Shown here: piece by piece, positions 34,025 through 44,134 of the stretch
How positions within the stretch are numbered: the first letter of the stretch is position 1
Layout: every line of letters begins with the position of its first letter
Made by a program: the position numbers and the translations under genes
The notes under the pieces: generated by a model
Told to the model about the DNA's origin: nothing
What the model saw: the letters and a program-made list of their open reading frames with translations, nothing else
The model's database searches: none
From: Alopecurus myosuroides
Lineage: Eukaryota; Streptophyta; Magnoliopsida; Poales; Poaceae
DNA length: 64,000 nt
Reading direction: 5' to 3'
Assembly: GCA_028641055.1 (NCBI GenBank)
Contig: CM054060.1
Span: forward strand, 205,616,445 to 205,680,444

Positions 34025-37000
34025 CTACTGAGAAGAGAAAAGGTCCGGATACTTCTTGCGAAGATCCTCTTCGGTCTCCCACGTTGCCTCTTTATCGGAA
34101 TGATGAGACCACTGCACTTTCAAGAACTTGGTGCTCTTGTTGCGAGTTTTACGCTCGGTCTCATCGAGAATGCGAACAGGATGCTCTTCATAAGAGAGAT
34201 CTTCTTGCAGTTCAATGGAATCATGATCCACTGCACGATCTGGATCTTTGAAACACCTCTTGAGCTGTGACACGTGAAACACATCGTGCACCTTGGATAG
34301 CTTTTCTGGAAGTTCAAGACGATAAGCATTTTCTGCACGCCTTGAGAGAATGTTGAAAGGACCAATGTATCTTGGTGCAAGCTTTCCTTTGACACCAAAA
34401 CGATGAGTGCCTCTGAGGGGAGTTACACGGAGATATGCTTTGTCACCAGGTGCATAGACCATGTCCCTGTGCTTGCTGTCATAGTAGCTTTTCTGACGAG
34501 ACTGAGCAATCTTGAGATTGTCACGAATGATGCGAACTTTCTCTTCGGCTTCCTTAACAATGTCAGGGCCTAAGAGTGAACGTTCACCAGCTCCAGACCA
34601 ATTGATTGGACTCCTGCATCTGCGGCCATAGAGAGCCTCAAATGGTGCCATGCCTAGGCTTGCCTGGAAGCTGTTGTTGTAGGAGAATTCAGCATATGGA
34701 AGACATTCCTCCCATTTCATGCCAAAGGAGATACCACATGCTCTGAGCATATCCTCGAGAATCTGATTGACTCTTTCGACTTGCCCTTGAGACTGAGGGT
34801 GATAAGATGTGCTGAACAGAAGTTTGGTGCCCAATGCTTCTTGAAAGCTTTTCCAGAAATGAGAAGTGAATATGCTTCCACGGTCTGAGCTTATTTCCAA
34901 TGGAACACCATGAAGAGGAACAATCTTTGCTGTGTAGAGCTCTGCTAACTGACTAGCTGAGATTGTTTCTTTGATAGGAAAGAAGTGAGCTAGTTTAGTG
35001 AGTCGATCAATGACAACGAAGATTGCATCGTTGCCCCTCTTGGACTTTGGAAAACCAGTGACGAAGTCCATTTCAATCATGTCCCACTTCCACTCAGGGA
35101 TTTTTAGAGGTTGGAGAAGACCGGTTGTTTTCTGATGGACTGCCTTAACACGTTGACAAACGTCGCATTCAGAAACGTATTGAGCAATTTCACGTTTCAT
35201 GCCAGGCCACCAATACAGTGTCTTGAGATCCTGGTACATCTTTGTACTTCCAGGGTGTATGGAGAGAGGAGTTTCATGAGCCTCCTTGAGAATGACATCT
35301 TTGAGACTTTGAACTTGAGGAACTGCAATGCGTCCTTCGAAGAACACAGTTCCCTTGTCATCAATTGAAAAGGACTTAAATTTCTCCATGCCTTCTTTGA
35401 TGTGTTCTACCATCTTCTTGATCTCAGCATCACGAAGTTGTTCAAAACGAATCTTGTCCTCGAGAGTTGGACTGGCTGTCAAGTTTGCAAGATAGCCTTG
35501 AGGAACAAGACCAAGGTTGAGCTTCTGGAATTCTTCATGAAGAGGAGGTTGGCTTTCCATGATCATGAGATTATTGCAATACGACTTGCGACTGAGAGCA
35601 TCGGCCATAACATTAGCCTTGCCTGGAGTGTAAGAAATGGTAAGATCAAAGTCTTTGATCTTTTCAATCCATCTCCTTTGCCTGAGGTTTAGATCTGGTT
35701 GAGTGAAGATGTATTTCAGACTTTTATGATCGGAAAAGATTTCAGTGCGATTACCCAACAAGTATTGTCTCCATTTCTTGAGGGCAAACACAACTGCTGC
35801 AAGTTCAAGGTCATGAGTGGGATAATTGAGGTCATGTGCGTTCAACTGACGTGAAGCATAAGCCACAACTTGACGTTCTTGCATAAGAACTGCACCTAGA
35901 CCTTGGAGAGAAGCATCACAGAATATTTGGAAAGGTTTGGAAGGATCTGGGCCAACCAGAACTGGTGTAGAAGTGAGTTTAGCCTTCAGGAGATTGAAAC
36001 TTTCATCACATTGTGGAGACCAAACGAACTTCTTGTCCTTCTTTGTGAGGTCAGTGAGAGGTTTGGCAATCTTGGAGAAGTTTTGGACGAAACGACGGCA
36101 ATAGCTAGCCAAGCCAAGAAAACTTCTTACTTGCTTCACCGTCTTTGGAGGTTTCCAATCAACAATTGCTTTAACCTTTTCTGGATCAATGGCTATGCCC
36201 TTGGCAGAGATGATATGACCAAGGTAAGCAACTTCTGAAATCCAGAACTCACATTTGGAGAACTTGGCATAGAGACGATGCTCGCGAAGTTTCATGAGAG
36301 TGAGACGAAGATGTTCTTCATGCTCTTCCTCGGATTTTGAGTAGACAAGAATGTCATCAAGATATACCACGACGAACTTGTCGAGGTATTCATGGAAGAC
36401 AGAATTCATGAGTCGAGAGAAGGTCGCCGGTGCATTGGTGAGTCCAAAGGACATGACGGTGAATTCATATATACCGTAGCGAGTGGTGAAGGCTGTCTTT
36501 GGAATATCCTCTTTTCTGATCTTTATTTGATGGTAACCTATTCTCAAGTCCAACTTGGAGAATATTGAGGCTCCAGCAAGTTGATCAAAAAGATCATCGA
36601 TGCGAGGAATTGGATACTTGTTTTTGATGGTTTTCTCGTTAAGAGGACGATAGTCAACAACGAGTCTCTTTGTGTGATCCTTCTTTCCAACGAAAAGAGT
36701 TGGGCAACCCCAAGCCGAGGAACTAGGTTGAATGTAACCTTTCTCCATGTACATATCAATTTGTTCCTTCAACAACTTCAGCTCGGGAGTTCCTATCTTG
36801 TAGGGATGCTTAGAGATTGGAGCAGTACCTGGTTCAAGTTCGATCACGAACTCAACAGCTCTGTCCGGAGGCATCCCTGGCAACTCTTCTGGAAAGACGT
36901 CAGGGAAGTCGCAAACCACCGGAACATTTTCAAGTGAAGGTAGAGGTTTTGCATCGAGGGTGCATAGCTGAATGGAACTTGATTCATGTGGAGAATAGAC

Positions 37001-37456
37001 TATCTGGCCAGAAGGGTGGAACAGAGTTATTGACTTTTGAGCACAGTCAATCCTTGCTTTATTAGCTTTCAGCCAATCCATACCAAGAATGACATCAATG
37101 TCAGAACTTCCCAGCAACATGAGAGAGGCAAGGAAAATGTGGCCTCCAATTAGGATTTGATTGTCCTTACTTATCTTGGAGGTCAACATTTGAGATCCCG
37201 GGGAGTGAACAGTGATTTGATTGCTTAGTGGAACCACAATTAGGTTGTTTGTTGTGGCAAAAATCTTTGACACAAAAGAATGCGATGCTCCGGTATCAAA
37301 CAACACTTTAGCTGCAAAAGAGTTTACGGGTAATATACCGAGAACGACGTCAGGAGCTTCCTCAGCTTTGTCGATCTTGACATGATTCACCCTTGCGGTC
37401 CTCCCGACAGGCCTGTTGTTGGAGTTGAAGGCCTTAGGCGGGGGAGCGCGCACCAT
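34025..37456 (-). CDS. pol: Element C unit 2 Pol: protease-RT-RNaseH-integrase-chromodomain, intact
   Basis: An uninterrupted 1143-codon ORF. In order it shows: aspartic protease (DTG at 54-56), RT (about 215-410, catalytic YLDD 365-368), RNase H (CDAS at 513-516, SDH at 575-577), integrase zinc domain (H726, H734, C764, C767), integrase core with D797, D858 and E894 (the D,D35E spacing), GPF module (about 1029-1037) and a C-terminal chromodomain (about 1093-1142, W1116 and W1126). It would make retrotransposon DNA and direct its integration, the chromodomain probably aiming at marked chromatin. It is read with gag upstream; the frame is open from the TAG at 37502-37504, so translation either needs read-through or starts at the internal ATG 37456. 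All motifs look intact, but its own PBS and 5' LTR are damaged. Confidence 0.92.
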   Translation of the reverse strand: MVRAPPPKAFNSNNRPVGRTARVNHVKIDKAEEAPDVVLGILPVNSFAAKVLFDTGASHSFVSKIFATTNNLIVVPLSNQITVHSPGSQMLTSKISKDNQILIGGHIFLASLMLLGSSDIDVILGMDWLKANKARIDCAQKSITLFHPSGQIVYSPHESSSIQLCTLDAKPLPSLENVPVVCDFPDVFPEELPGMPPDRAVEFVIELEPGTAPISKHPYKIGTPELKLLKEQIDMYMEKGYIQPSSSAWGCPTLFVGKKDHTKRLVVDYRPLNEKTIKNKYPIPRIDDLFDQLAGASIFSKLDLRIGYHQIKIRKEDIPKTAFTTRYGIYEFTVMSFGLTNAPATFSRLMNSVFHEYLDKFVVVYLDDILVYSKSEEEHEEHLRLTLMKLREHRLYAKFSKCEFWISEVAYLGHIISAKGIAIDPEKVKAIVDWKPPKTVKQVRSFLGLASYCRRFVQNFSKIAKPLTDLTKKDKKFVWSPQCDESFNLLKAKLTSTPVLVGPDPSKPFQIFCDASLQGLGAVLMQERQVVAYASRQLNAHDLNYPTHDLELAAVVFALKKWRQYLLGNRTEIFSDHKSLKYIFTQPDLNLRQRRWIEKIKDFDLTISYTPGKANVMADALSRKSYCNNLMIMESQPPLHEEFQKLNLGLVPQGYLANLTASPTLEDKIRFEQLRDAEIKKMVEHIKEGMEKFKSFSIDDKGTVFFEGRIAVPQVQSLKDVILKEAHETPLSIHPGSTKMYQDLKTLYWWPGMKREIAQYVSECDVCQRVKAVHQKTTGLLQPLKIPEWKWDMIEMDFVTGFPKSKRGNDAIFVVIDRLTKLAHFFPIKETISASQLAELYTAKIVPLHGVPLEISSDRGSIFTSHFWKSFQEALGTKLLFSTSYHPQSQGQVERVNQILEDMLRACGISFGMKWEECLPYAEFSYNNSFQASLGMAPFEALYGRRCRSPINWSGAGERSLLGPDIVKEAEEKVRIIRDNLKIAQSRQKSYYDSKHRDMVYAPGDKAYLRVTPLRGTHRFGVKGKLAPRYIGPFNILSRRAENAYRLELPEKLSKVHDVFHVSQLKRCFKDPDRAVDHDSIELQEDLSYEEHPVRILDETERKTRNKSTKFLKVQWSHHSDKEATWETEEDLRKKYPDLFSSQ

Positions 37457-37501
37457 TGCCTGGTTCGTGTTAGGACGAGGTGGTGGTGGAGGTAGCTGCC
37501 T

Positions 37502-38416
37502 CTACGTGCACTTGTCAGCGTAGTGCCCCGTCTGCTTGCACTTGTAGCAAGTGACGACACGAGGAGGCCCTGGCCTTGGCTGCCCCATCGAAGCCCTCTG
37601 ATCATGCATCTGAGCAGGGTTGGGTGGGCGGGGAGCGAAGCCTAGAGAAGCTTGGGCGTATGGAGCCCGAGTGACAGCACCATTTGGTACCCAGATGCGG
37701 CACTTCTGTGGAGGGGTGGTCATGTTGGAGGAGGAACCACCCTCACGCGAGTGCTTGCGAGACTCCTCGAACGCCTTGTGCCCATTTTCCTCATTGAGCG
37801 CGGTGTTAACGAGATCCTCGAAGCTGTTGGCCTTGATGTTTGTGAGGGCATACTTGAGTTCCGGGTTAAAACCTCTGCGGAACCTTGCCATCTTCTTAGC
37901 TTCAGTGGACACCTCATCACCAGCGTAACGAGCGAGGCGATTGAACTCACTCTGATAGCCGATGACATCCAACTTGCCCTGCTTGAGTGAGCAAAACTCT
38001 TCACGCATCCTTTCCATGAGACCATCTGGAATGTGGTGCTTCAGGAAGGCTTCCTTGAAACAATTCCACGTGACTGGTATCCCAGTTCTCATGGCCTGGA
38101 AGTTCTCCCACCAAGTAGCTGCCTGGCCCTTCAGCAGGTAGGAGGCATACTTGACCTTGTCTTCCTCAGCAACGTGATCAATCTCCAGAGCCTTAGCTAT
38201 CTCACGGATCCAGTCATTAGCGTCCAGAGGCTCGCGTGTGGCCACGAAAGCTCTCGGGCCCACACTGAGGAACTCCTTGATGCTGACGCGTGGAGCTGTC
38301 TGGTTGTTGTGCTGATTAGTCTGAAACTGGGCCATCTGCGCCATGACTTCGGTCATCTGAGTCAACAGCTCCACGATTGGCGGTGGCTCAGGCGCGTTGT
38401 TCCTTGTTGGCGGCAT
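37502..38416 (-). CDS. gag: Element C unit 2 Gag, ends at an in-frame TAG before pol
   Basis: 304 codons from MPPTRNNAPEPPP. A Gln/Asn-rich N-terminus is followed by the retrotransposon gag core (WIREIAKALEI about 65-76, ATWWENFQ about 100) and a basic linker. The CCHC zinc knuckle lies at 290-303 (CYKCKQTGHYADKC). The next codon but one is TAG, after which the same frame continues into the Pro-rich start of pol. This gag is intact, whereas unit 1 gag has a 2-nt deletion. Gag would assemble the particle and bind element RNA. Confidence 0.88.
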   Translation of the reverse strand: MPPTRNNAPEPPPIVELLTQMTEVMAQMAQFQTNQHNNQTAPRVSIKEFLSVGPRAFVATREPLDANDWIREIAKALEIDHVAEEDKVKYASYLLKGQAATWWENFQAMRTGIPVTWNCFKEAFLKHHIPDGLMERMREEFCSLKQGKLDVIGYQSEFNRLARYAGDEVSTEAKKMARFRRGFNPELKYALTNIKANSFEDLVNTALNEENGHKAFEESRKHSREGGSSSNMTTPPQKCRIWVPNGAVTRAPYAQASLGFAPRPPNPAQMHDQRASMGQPRPGPPRVVTCYKCKQTGHYADKCT

Positions 38417-38653
38417 CCTGAATGGAAATGCATTTTAGCACAACAATAGAAAAGGATAGACTTGGAAACCGAAAGAGAGATTATTCCGACGCATGAATAG
38501 ATAACCAACAGGTACGTCATCACATGTTCAAATACATCAGAATATCCAACACACCATAAATGGTTCGAATGCCAAAGGATAACTAAACATAGCTAAGAAT
38601 GGATACATCGGTACTCCCATGCTCATCACGCAGGACGGCGACTAGGAGTACGG
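38417..38653 (-). pseudogene. Unit 2 leader remnant with the last codons of the accessory ORF
   Basis: It repeats 28141-28376 up to the word AGGAGTACGG, and so keeps only about nine C-terminal codons of the accessory ORF. The deletion junction with LTR sequence lies at 38653/38654. The rest of the ORF, the leader, the PBS and about 2.6 kb of LTR are missing here. Confidence 0.85.
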
Positions 38654-40290
38654 AAAAGTTCAAATTTAAAATGAGTTGTTTAAATTTAAACTTTGAAAAC
38701 ATTTGAAAAGTTCAAAACAGTAAACAAATGATTTAAACATGTATAGAATTAAATTTGGTACAGAAAACATATTTTATTTATTTTATTTGGAGTTGAAATT
38801 CAAAAGTTATTTGTATTTGAAATTCAGGGACTAAACTGTAATTAACAGGGACTGAAACTTAAAAAGAAAAAGGGGCAGAACGAATTACACCTCGCAGTGA
38901 CCTAGACTAGGCCACTTACAGGGGGGCCCTGGCCACCGTGGCGCCTAGGTGGCGTGTAGAGTCGCTGACAGGGGGCCCCACCTGTCAGCGCTCTTTGTGA
39001 AAAAGATTGGGTTTAATCCGCGAGGGTGGGATTCGAACCCACGCCCTCGTGGGCGCGTGCACAGCGCGCTGGCCAGCTGGGCTGATGTGCGTTTCGTGAC
39101 AGAGGAGGAGACGCGGGGGGTATGAGGTTCAGTTTCAGGGTGTTAACTGAAACTGAAAGTTTCAGTCTTTCTGAAACTTGACGAGGAAGCGCTCGCTGGC
39201 GGCGAGGATCTGCTTCTGCTGCTGGCGTGCCGTGTGCGTAAGGGAGGTGTGCGTGCGCGTGCAGGTGATGCGCGGGAGCAGAGAGGGAAGGAGGAGGAGG
39301 GAGATGCTGTGCTCACCGGGGAGAGGCAGAAGGAGGGGAAGGTGACCGTGCTCGGTGACCGGCGGCGTGGTTGGAGACGGCGGCGGTGACTCGGGGCCTC
39401 CCAGGTCCTGGTGATGAAGCGAGGAGGACGACGGAAGCACGGGGAAATAATTCCCGTGCTTACCTCGCGCAGAAGAGGGACATAGCGGCGGCAATCGCCG
39501 GAGGTGGATGCGGTGGTGTTCGGTGGTGGTTCAGAACAGGGAAGAAAACGGAGGGAGGAGGAAGAGATAGACGATGGCGGCGAGAGGGATAAAGGAGGAG
39601 GAGGGTCTAGGGCAGAGGAGGAGCTCGTGGGTGAGCTTAAAAGGAGGGGGAGGAGGTGCTCATGGCTGTCCCCTGCCTCTGTCTGTCGACGTGGGCACGC
39701 CCGATGGGCAGCCGTACAGAGGTAGGGGATGAGAGGGTTGGTGGGCTGGGCCTGGGGGGAAAAGGCTTGGTGGGCTCAGCCCACTGGCCTGCCCTCTCCC
39801 CTCTGCGTTGTTTTTGTTTTTCCCTGTTTCTGTTTTTTTATTTGCAGAAAAAGAAAAGGAAAGAAAGGATGGGTTTTGGGGTTGGGAAAAATTAGATAAA
39901 AATGTTTATAAGTTATTTATTATGAAAGCACCAATGTGCAAACTTTTGTTTTTCAAAAATTTGAAATTAGTTGCTGTTTGGAAATTTAATTGAATTTGAG
40001 TGAATTTTGGTGTTAATTAAATTATTAAAAAGAACAATTTAATAGTTTGAACTTTCTATTTTAATGGAAACAAAAAGATGTTTTTATTTGAATATTTTTA
40101 TTTGAAAATTGTAACAGAACAAGCATGAAACAAGAATTTGAAAATTTGGTTTGAAATCAAATAGAAAAACAAGGGAAAACAAATGGAAAACAAAGGAAAA
40201 CAAATGCAAAGCGTATGATGACATGATGCAAAACATAATTTAACAAAAAGCAAACATTCTAAAGGTGGTTTTCATACTTGGGATGTTACA
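38654..40290 (-). mobile_element. LTR C3 of element C, partial (1637 bp)
   Basis: It corresponds to C2 from about 32350 to 33987 and ends GGGATGTTACA, directly followed by the TSD. It carries the tRNA-like boxes (B 39030-39040, A 39073-39084), here with a perfect 5-bp T-arm stem GTGGG/CCCAC, and the twin hairpins (39130-39179). It has more differences from C1/C2 than those have from each other, for example in the T-tract near 39810-39845. Confidence 0.88.
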
Positions 40291-40295
40291 GTTGA
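40291..40295 (+). repeat. Target site duplication of element C, right copy (GTTGA)
   Basis: It is identical to 19444-19448; element A coding resumes here. Confidence 0.85.
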
Positions 40296-41653
40296 ATTCA
40301 TTGAATCTTTCCCATACATAATAAAATATAAGAAAGGCCAAGATAATGTGGTTGTTGATGCTCTCTCCAGGAAAAGTATGATGTTGACTCAATTGGATGT
40401 GAAAATTCCTGGTTTGGAGAGTGTGAAATATTTGTATGCTCAAGATAATGATTTTAAACATGCATATGTGAATTGTACTAATGTGAAAGCATGGGATAAA
40501 TTTCATTTGCATGATGGATATTTGTTTAGAGCTAACAAATTATGTTTTCCCGAGTCGTCCTTGCGTTTGTTATTGTTGTAGGAATCACATAGTGGTGGAT
40601 TGATGGGACACTTTGGGAGGGAGAAAACATTGCTTATGTTGGCTCATCACTTCTATTGGCCATGAATGAGAAGATATGTGGAGAGGTTTGTGAGATGTTG
40701 CATCACTTGCAACAAGGCTAAGTCTAAACTAAAACCTCATGGTTTATATACTTCTCTTCCTTCACCTAATACACCTTGGGAAGACATTAGTATGGATTTT
40801 GTGTTAGGATTGCCTAGGACTAAAAGAGGACATGATTCTGTATTTGTGGTAGTGGATAGATTCACTAAAATGTCACATTTTATAGCATGCCACAAGAGCG
40901 ACGTTTTGTCGCACATTGCTAATCTGTTTTTCAGGGACATAGTGAGATTGCATGGAGTACCCAAGACTATTGTTTCTGATCGTGATGTGAAGTTCATGAG
41001 CTATTTCTGGAAGACACTATGGGGGAAGCGGGGGAAAAAGTTGTTGTTTTCTACTACTTGTCACCCCCAAACTGATGGCCAAACGGAGGTGGTGAAGCGC
41101 ACATTATCTACATTGTTGCGAGCCATGATAAAAAAGAACCTGCGGTACTGGGAGGAGTGTTTGCCACATGTTGAGTTTGCCTACAACAGGGTTGTCCATT
41201 CTACTACTCAGCTATGCCCGTTTGAGGTGGTGTATGTTTTTAAACCAATAACACCACTTGATTTGCTGCCACTTCCTATACAAGATAGAGTCAATATGGA
41301 GGCTTCAAAATGTGCTGATTTTGTGAGGAAGATCCATGAGAATACCAAGCAATGAATTGAGAAAACAGGAAGACATGTAGCTGAGAGAGTTAAGAAGAAG
41401 AGGAAGGAAGTACTATTTCGACCAGGAGATTTGGTGTGGGTGCATTTTCGCAAGGATAGGTTTCCCACATTGCGCAAGTCTAAGTTGATGCCACAAGGAG
41501 ATGGTCCATATAGAGTGCTTCAAAAGATTAATGATATTGCTTACAAGATTGATCTTCCTAGTGATGATTTTGGTGTGGGTAATTATTTCAATGTTGCTGA
41601 TCTATCACCATACCATGGAGAGGACCTTGATGCGTCGAAGTCGACGCCTTTTC

Positions 41654-41665
41654 AAGGGGGGAGGA
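41654..41665 (+). other. Polypurine tract of element A
   Basis: AAGGGGGGAGGA directly precedes the 3' LTR start and is the expected plus-strand primer site. Confidence 0.75.
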
Positions 41666-42573
41666 TGATGAGGACATCCCTAGTGCTTCTACACTTTCTC
41701 CCATTGAAGATGTTGCTGTTAAAGAAAAGCCCAGTGAACTTGGTTCCATGACAAGATCAAGAACTAAATTACTAGAACAACATGTGAATTCTCTCTTATC
41801 AGAAAATGATGTTTGTTTTCATGAGAACTTTATACTGCCTTAATCCATGCACATATGTATACTCAAGTTTGTTGATAACACGAGTATGGATGGAAGAGAG
41901 CATTAAGAGGAGCTGGAAAACAAATGTTACAAGGTGGAAAAAACATAACAATGTGGAAAACAAGTGTTACATGGTGGAAAACAAGCCTACATATAGAGAG
42001 GAGGAAGAGAGGGATGTTTTCCACAAGGATCACAAGAGAGGGGGCGCCCAACACATTGTTGTTGCGCCTATTGGAGAGTCCTATAATGAGTAGGAGTGGG
42101 TCCAGCGTGATCCTATAGACGCACCCCTTCATGGGTTAGTTTGTATCAGTTTGGGTCGAGTCCAAACTTAGTTGGTTGAGTCCTAGTCGGTTTCGGATAG
42201 TGGTGTTTGCGCTTTGCATTGCGGCCACACCCCCTCCCTCTTAAATACCTATTGGCTGCGAGATAGAACCCTTAGACTACGACAAAACATAAACCCTAGA
42301 ATTCCTAGATTGTATTGCTCATAAGCATTCATCTTGAATTGTTACTACCTTGAAAATCTGAGTGTATTCTGCTGTTCCATTGGGAATAAGGAGGAATAGG
42401 ACTATTTGTAGTCGGTGGCTACTTGTGCAAGAGTGTGGAGTCTCAAATATCCAAGGGGTTGAGTGTTGTCGCAATTGGTGGCAGGGTTTAGCCGGAGAGT
42501 TCGTGGTAATACACTGGTTATCATCATCAAGTTATCAGAGAGTTCATCGAGAAGATCGGGCCTCCCCTTATCA
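41666..42573 (+). mobile_element. Element A 3' LTR (908 bp)
   Basis: It begins TGATGAGGACATCC and ends CCTTATCA. The polyprotein tail ends within its first 170 bp. A TATA-like TTAAATAC is at 42241-42248. It differs from the 5' LTR by many scattered substitutions and small indels, including in the minisatellite. Confidence 0.85.
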
Positions 42574-42578
42574 CCAGA
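42574..42578 (+). repeat. Target site duplication of element A, right copy (CCAGA)
   Basis: It matches CCAAA at 5483-5487 with one mismatch. Confidence 0.65.
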
Positions 42579-42929
42579 TATGCATGTAGTTTAGACTTGC
42601 CATTTTATATCCACCATAGTGTCATTTGCCAGTACATTGTTTGTACTGACCTCCTTCAGGGGCTGCATATTCCAACGTGCAGGAAATTCTGATGATGAAG
42701 TTTGATCAAGTGCTTGGACTCGAGTCTACACACAACATGTAATGCCTGTGGAGCATGATTGAAGATGGAGGCTCATTGCTACTTTTATTTCTGCTGTTTA
42801 GAACTCTGAGTTTTTCTAGTCTTTCAAGACTATGCACTTTGTAATAAAGCCATACTTGGCTATTCTGGATCTTTTGTAATAATTTTGATACTTCTGCAAT
42901 GATACTTTACATTTTGTTTTGTGGTGCTA
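42579..42929 (+). mobile_element. E2 LTR, right part
   Basis: It aligns in order with F LTR 47260-47570 (words TATATCCACCATAGTGT, CTTTCAAGACTATGCA, TTTTGTGGTGCTA) but with clear divergence, so it is a relative and not a copy of F. It is cut by F at 42929/42930; its end is not in the window. Confidence 0.7.
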
Positions 42930-43796
42930 TCTAACATCCCTGATTTTTGGAAAGTCCAAAAATCACTAAAAATTGAAACTTTTTGTTTACATGTTAGGCA
43001 AGTCACAAAAAAATCAATGAGAGGCAAGAAATAAAAGGAAACAATACATAACTCAATGGAAATTTAAATTAAGAATCCATTATACCTCTATTCCATAAAC
43101 CCTGAAAGTCCATTCAAAAAAATATTCATTAATCAAAGAAATTGTTTTCTCTTGGAAAACCTTATTTTATAATATGTTTTCAAATCAACTATTACTTTGA
43201 AAATGTTTTATAGCTTTTGAAACCAGAGAATTATTATCTCTAATAATTTTTATGCCTCAAAATTATTTTATGAGAATAACAATTATTTATATTGATATAC
43301 AAATGTTATTTCAAGTTTTAAACATAAAGTGGTATTCATAAAATGTTTTTCTTTGAAAATAACATAAAATAGGACTTGAAAACAATATTATGTCTTATGG
43401 TTTTTCCTCTAAATTTTATTAAGCCACTTTAATAATTATTAATTTTTCCAATTTTAAAAATGGCATAAAGTTGCTATTAAGTGATTTAGTAATATGTTAA
43501 AATATAAAATATACTAATGGGTTGAAATTACTTTGAGAGATAATAATTGACCTAAATAATGTATATGAAATTTTATAAGATTTCCATTTATTTACATTTT
43601 CTATTTTAAAATTTGTATTAAGTACTATTAGTGATTTAAATTAATCACAAAATCTAAAAATTGGTTTGTGTTGGAAACATCAAAATAATGTTTCTATTTG
43701 GTAGATAATTTAATCACAAATTTTTAGAAATTTAAATGGGGTTGTTTGGCTTTATAAAACAGAAATTATAAGAGAAATAAGAAAAAAAAGGATTGA

Positions 43797-43815
43797 TGAC
43801 GTCATGATGACGTCA
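43797..43815 (+). promoter_or_regulatory. Paired TGACGTCA (bZIP/TGA-type) boxes in LTR F1
   Basis: Two palindromic TGACGTCA octamers at 43797-43804 and 43808-43815, start-to-start 11 bp, about one helical turn. Known plant bZIP and TGA factors bind this core, and paired TGACG motifs are the as-1 design. They lie just upstream of the GC-rich presumed transcript start. Function is inferred. Confidence 0.55.
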
Positions 43816-44044
43816 CCTCGTCATCAACCTCCCTCCTGACGTTTCTAACCGAATTGAAGAGAAATAAATCTCTTGATTGCGGCCGTTTCCGATCATCATA
43901 TGCTGCCCCGTTTGCTGCCCCTTAAAGCCCTCCCCCTCCGCATCATTTCCCCTCTGACTCTTTCCCTAGTAGTGCCCCGACGCCGAAGAAATAGCTCGCC
44001 GGAGATCTCCTTTTCCGCGGCCGTGTTTTCCCCATTCCAGCGAG

Positions 44045-44134
44045 GTAAGCCCCTCCCCGAGGGCGAGACCCCTCCCATCCATCCCCCTGGACCCCGTGCT
44101 ACTCCCTGACCCTTTGTCCCACTCTTTTGTTCAG
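44045..44134 (+). other. Intron-like segment (90 nt) in the F1 leader
   Basis: GCGAG/GTAAGC donor at 44045, a CTGAC branch-like word at 44106-44110, and a pyrimidine-rich CTCTTTTGTTCAG acceptor ending at 44134. It is present at 50146-50236 and 56245-56334 in F2 and F3. Confidence 0.5.

Larger units (their letters stand above)
19449..40290 (-). mobile_element. Element C: Tekay/Del-type chromovirus, tandem two-unit (three-LTR) complex
   Basis: Read on the - strand, LTRs start TGTAACATCCCAAG and end CCGGGTGCGACA, and the PBS is TGGTATCAGAGCC. On the + strand the order is: LTR C1 (19449-23714), internal unit 1 (23715-29706), LTR C2 (29707-33987), internal unit 2 (33988-38653, truncated), partial LTR C3 (38654-40290). 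The protease is DTG, integrase carries a C-terminal chromodomain, and LTRs exceed 4.2 kb; these traits fit the Tekay/Del clade. One GTTGA TSD pair encloses everything. C1 and C2 differ at few sites by eye, so the complex is fairly young. Confidence 0.88.
40291..41665 (+). pseudogene. pol: Element A RNase H end and integrase
   Basis: This continues from 19448. It shows FIESFPYIIKYKK, the VADALSRK-type word (here VVDALSRK), then the integrase zinc domain ([17 protein letters not shown], around 40590-40725), catalytic residues in SMDFVLGLP (about 40795), SDRDVKF (about 40978) and GQTEVV (about 41080), and the FNVADLSPY-type tail. Stops lie at 40579-40581, in the YWPMRR word near 40663, and at 41353-41355. 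The integrase core 40666-41355 is otherwise open. A G-rich PPT-like AAGGGGGGAGGA ends the region at 41654-41665. Confidence 0.82.
5488..42573 (+). mobile_element. Element A: CRM-like Ty3/Gypsy retrotransposon, split by B and C
   Basis: The element is delimited by two LTRs (5488-6403 and 41666-42573) that start TGATGAGGACATCC and end CCTTATCA, with a near-identical 5-bp TSD. Its order is 5' LTR, PBS, leader, gag, protease and RT start, then B insertion (10092-18378), rest of RT and part of RNase H, then C insertion (19449-40290), RNase H end, integrase, polypurine tract, 3' LTR. The protease motif is DGG rather than DTG, there is no chromodomain tail of the Tekay type, and the polyprotein C-terminus runs into the 3' LTR. 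These traits are known for the CRM group of chromoviruses, so I infer CRM-like. All reading frames carry frameshifts or stops. Confidence 0.8.
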
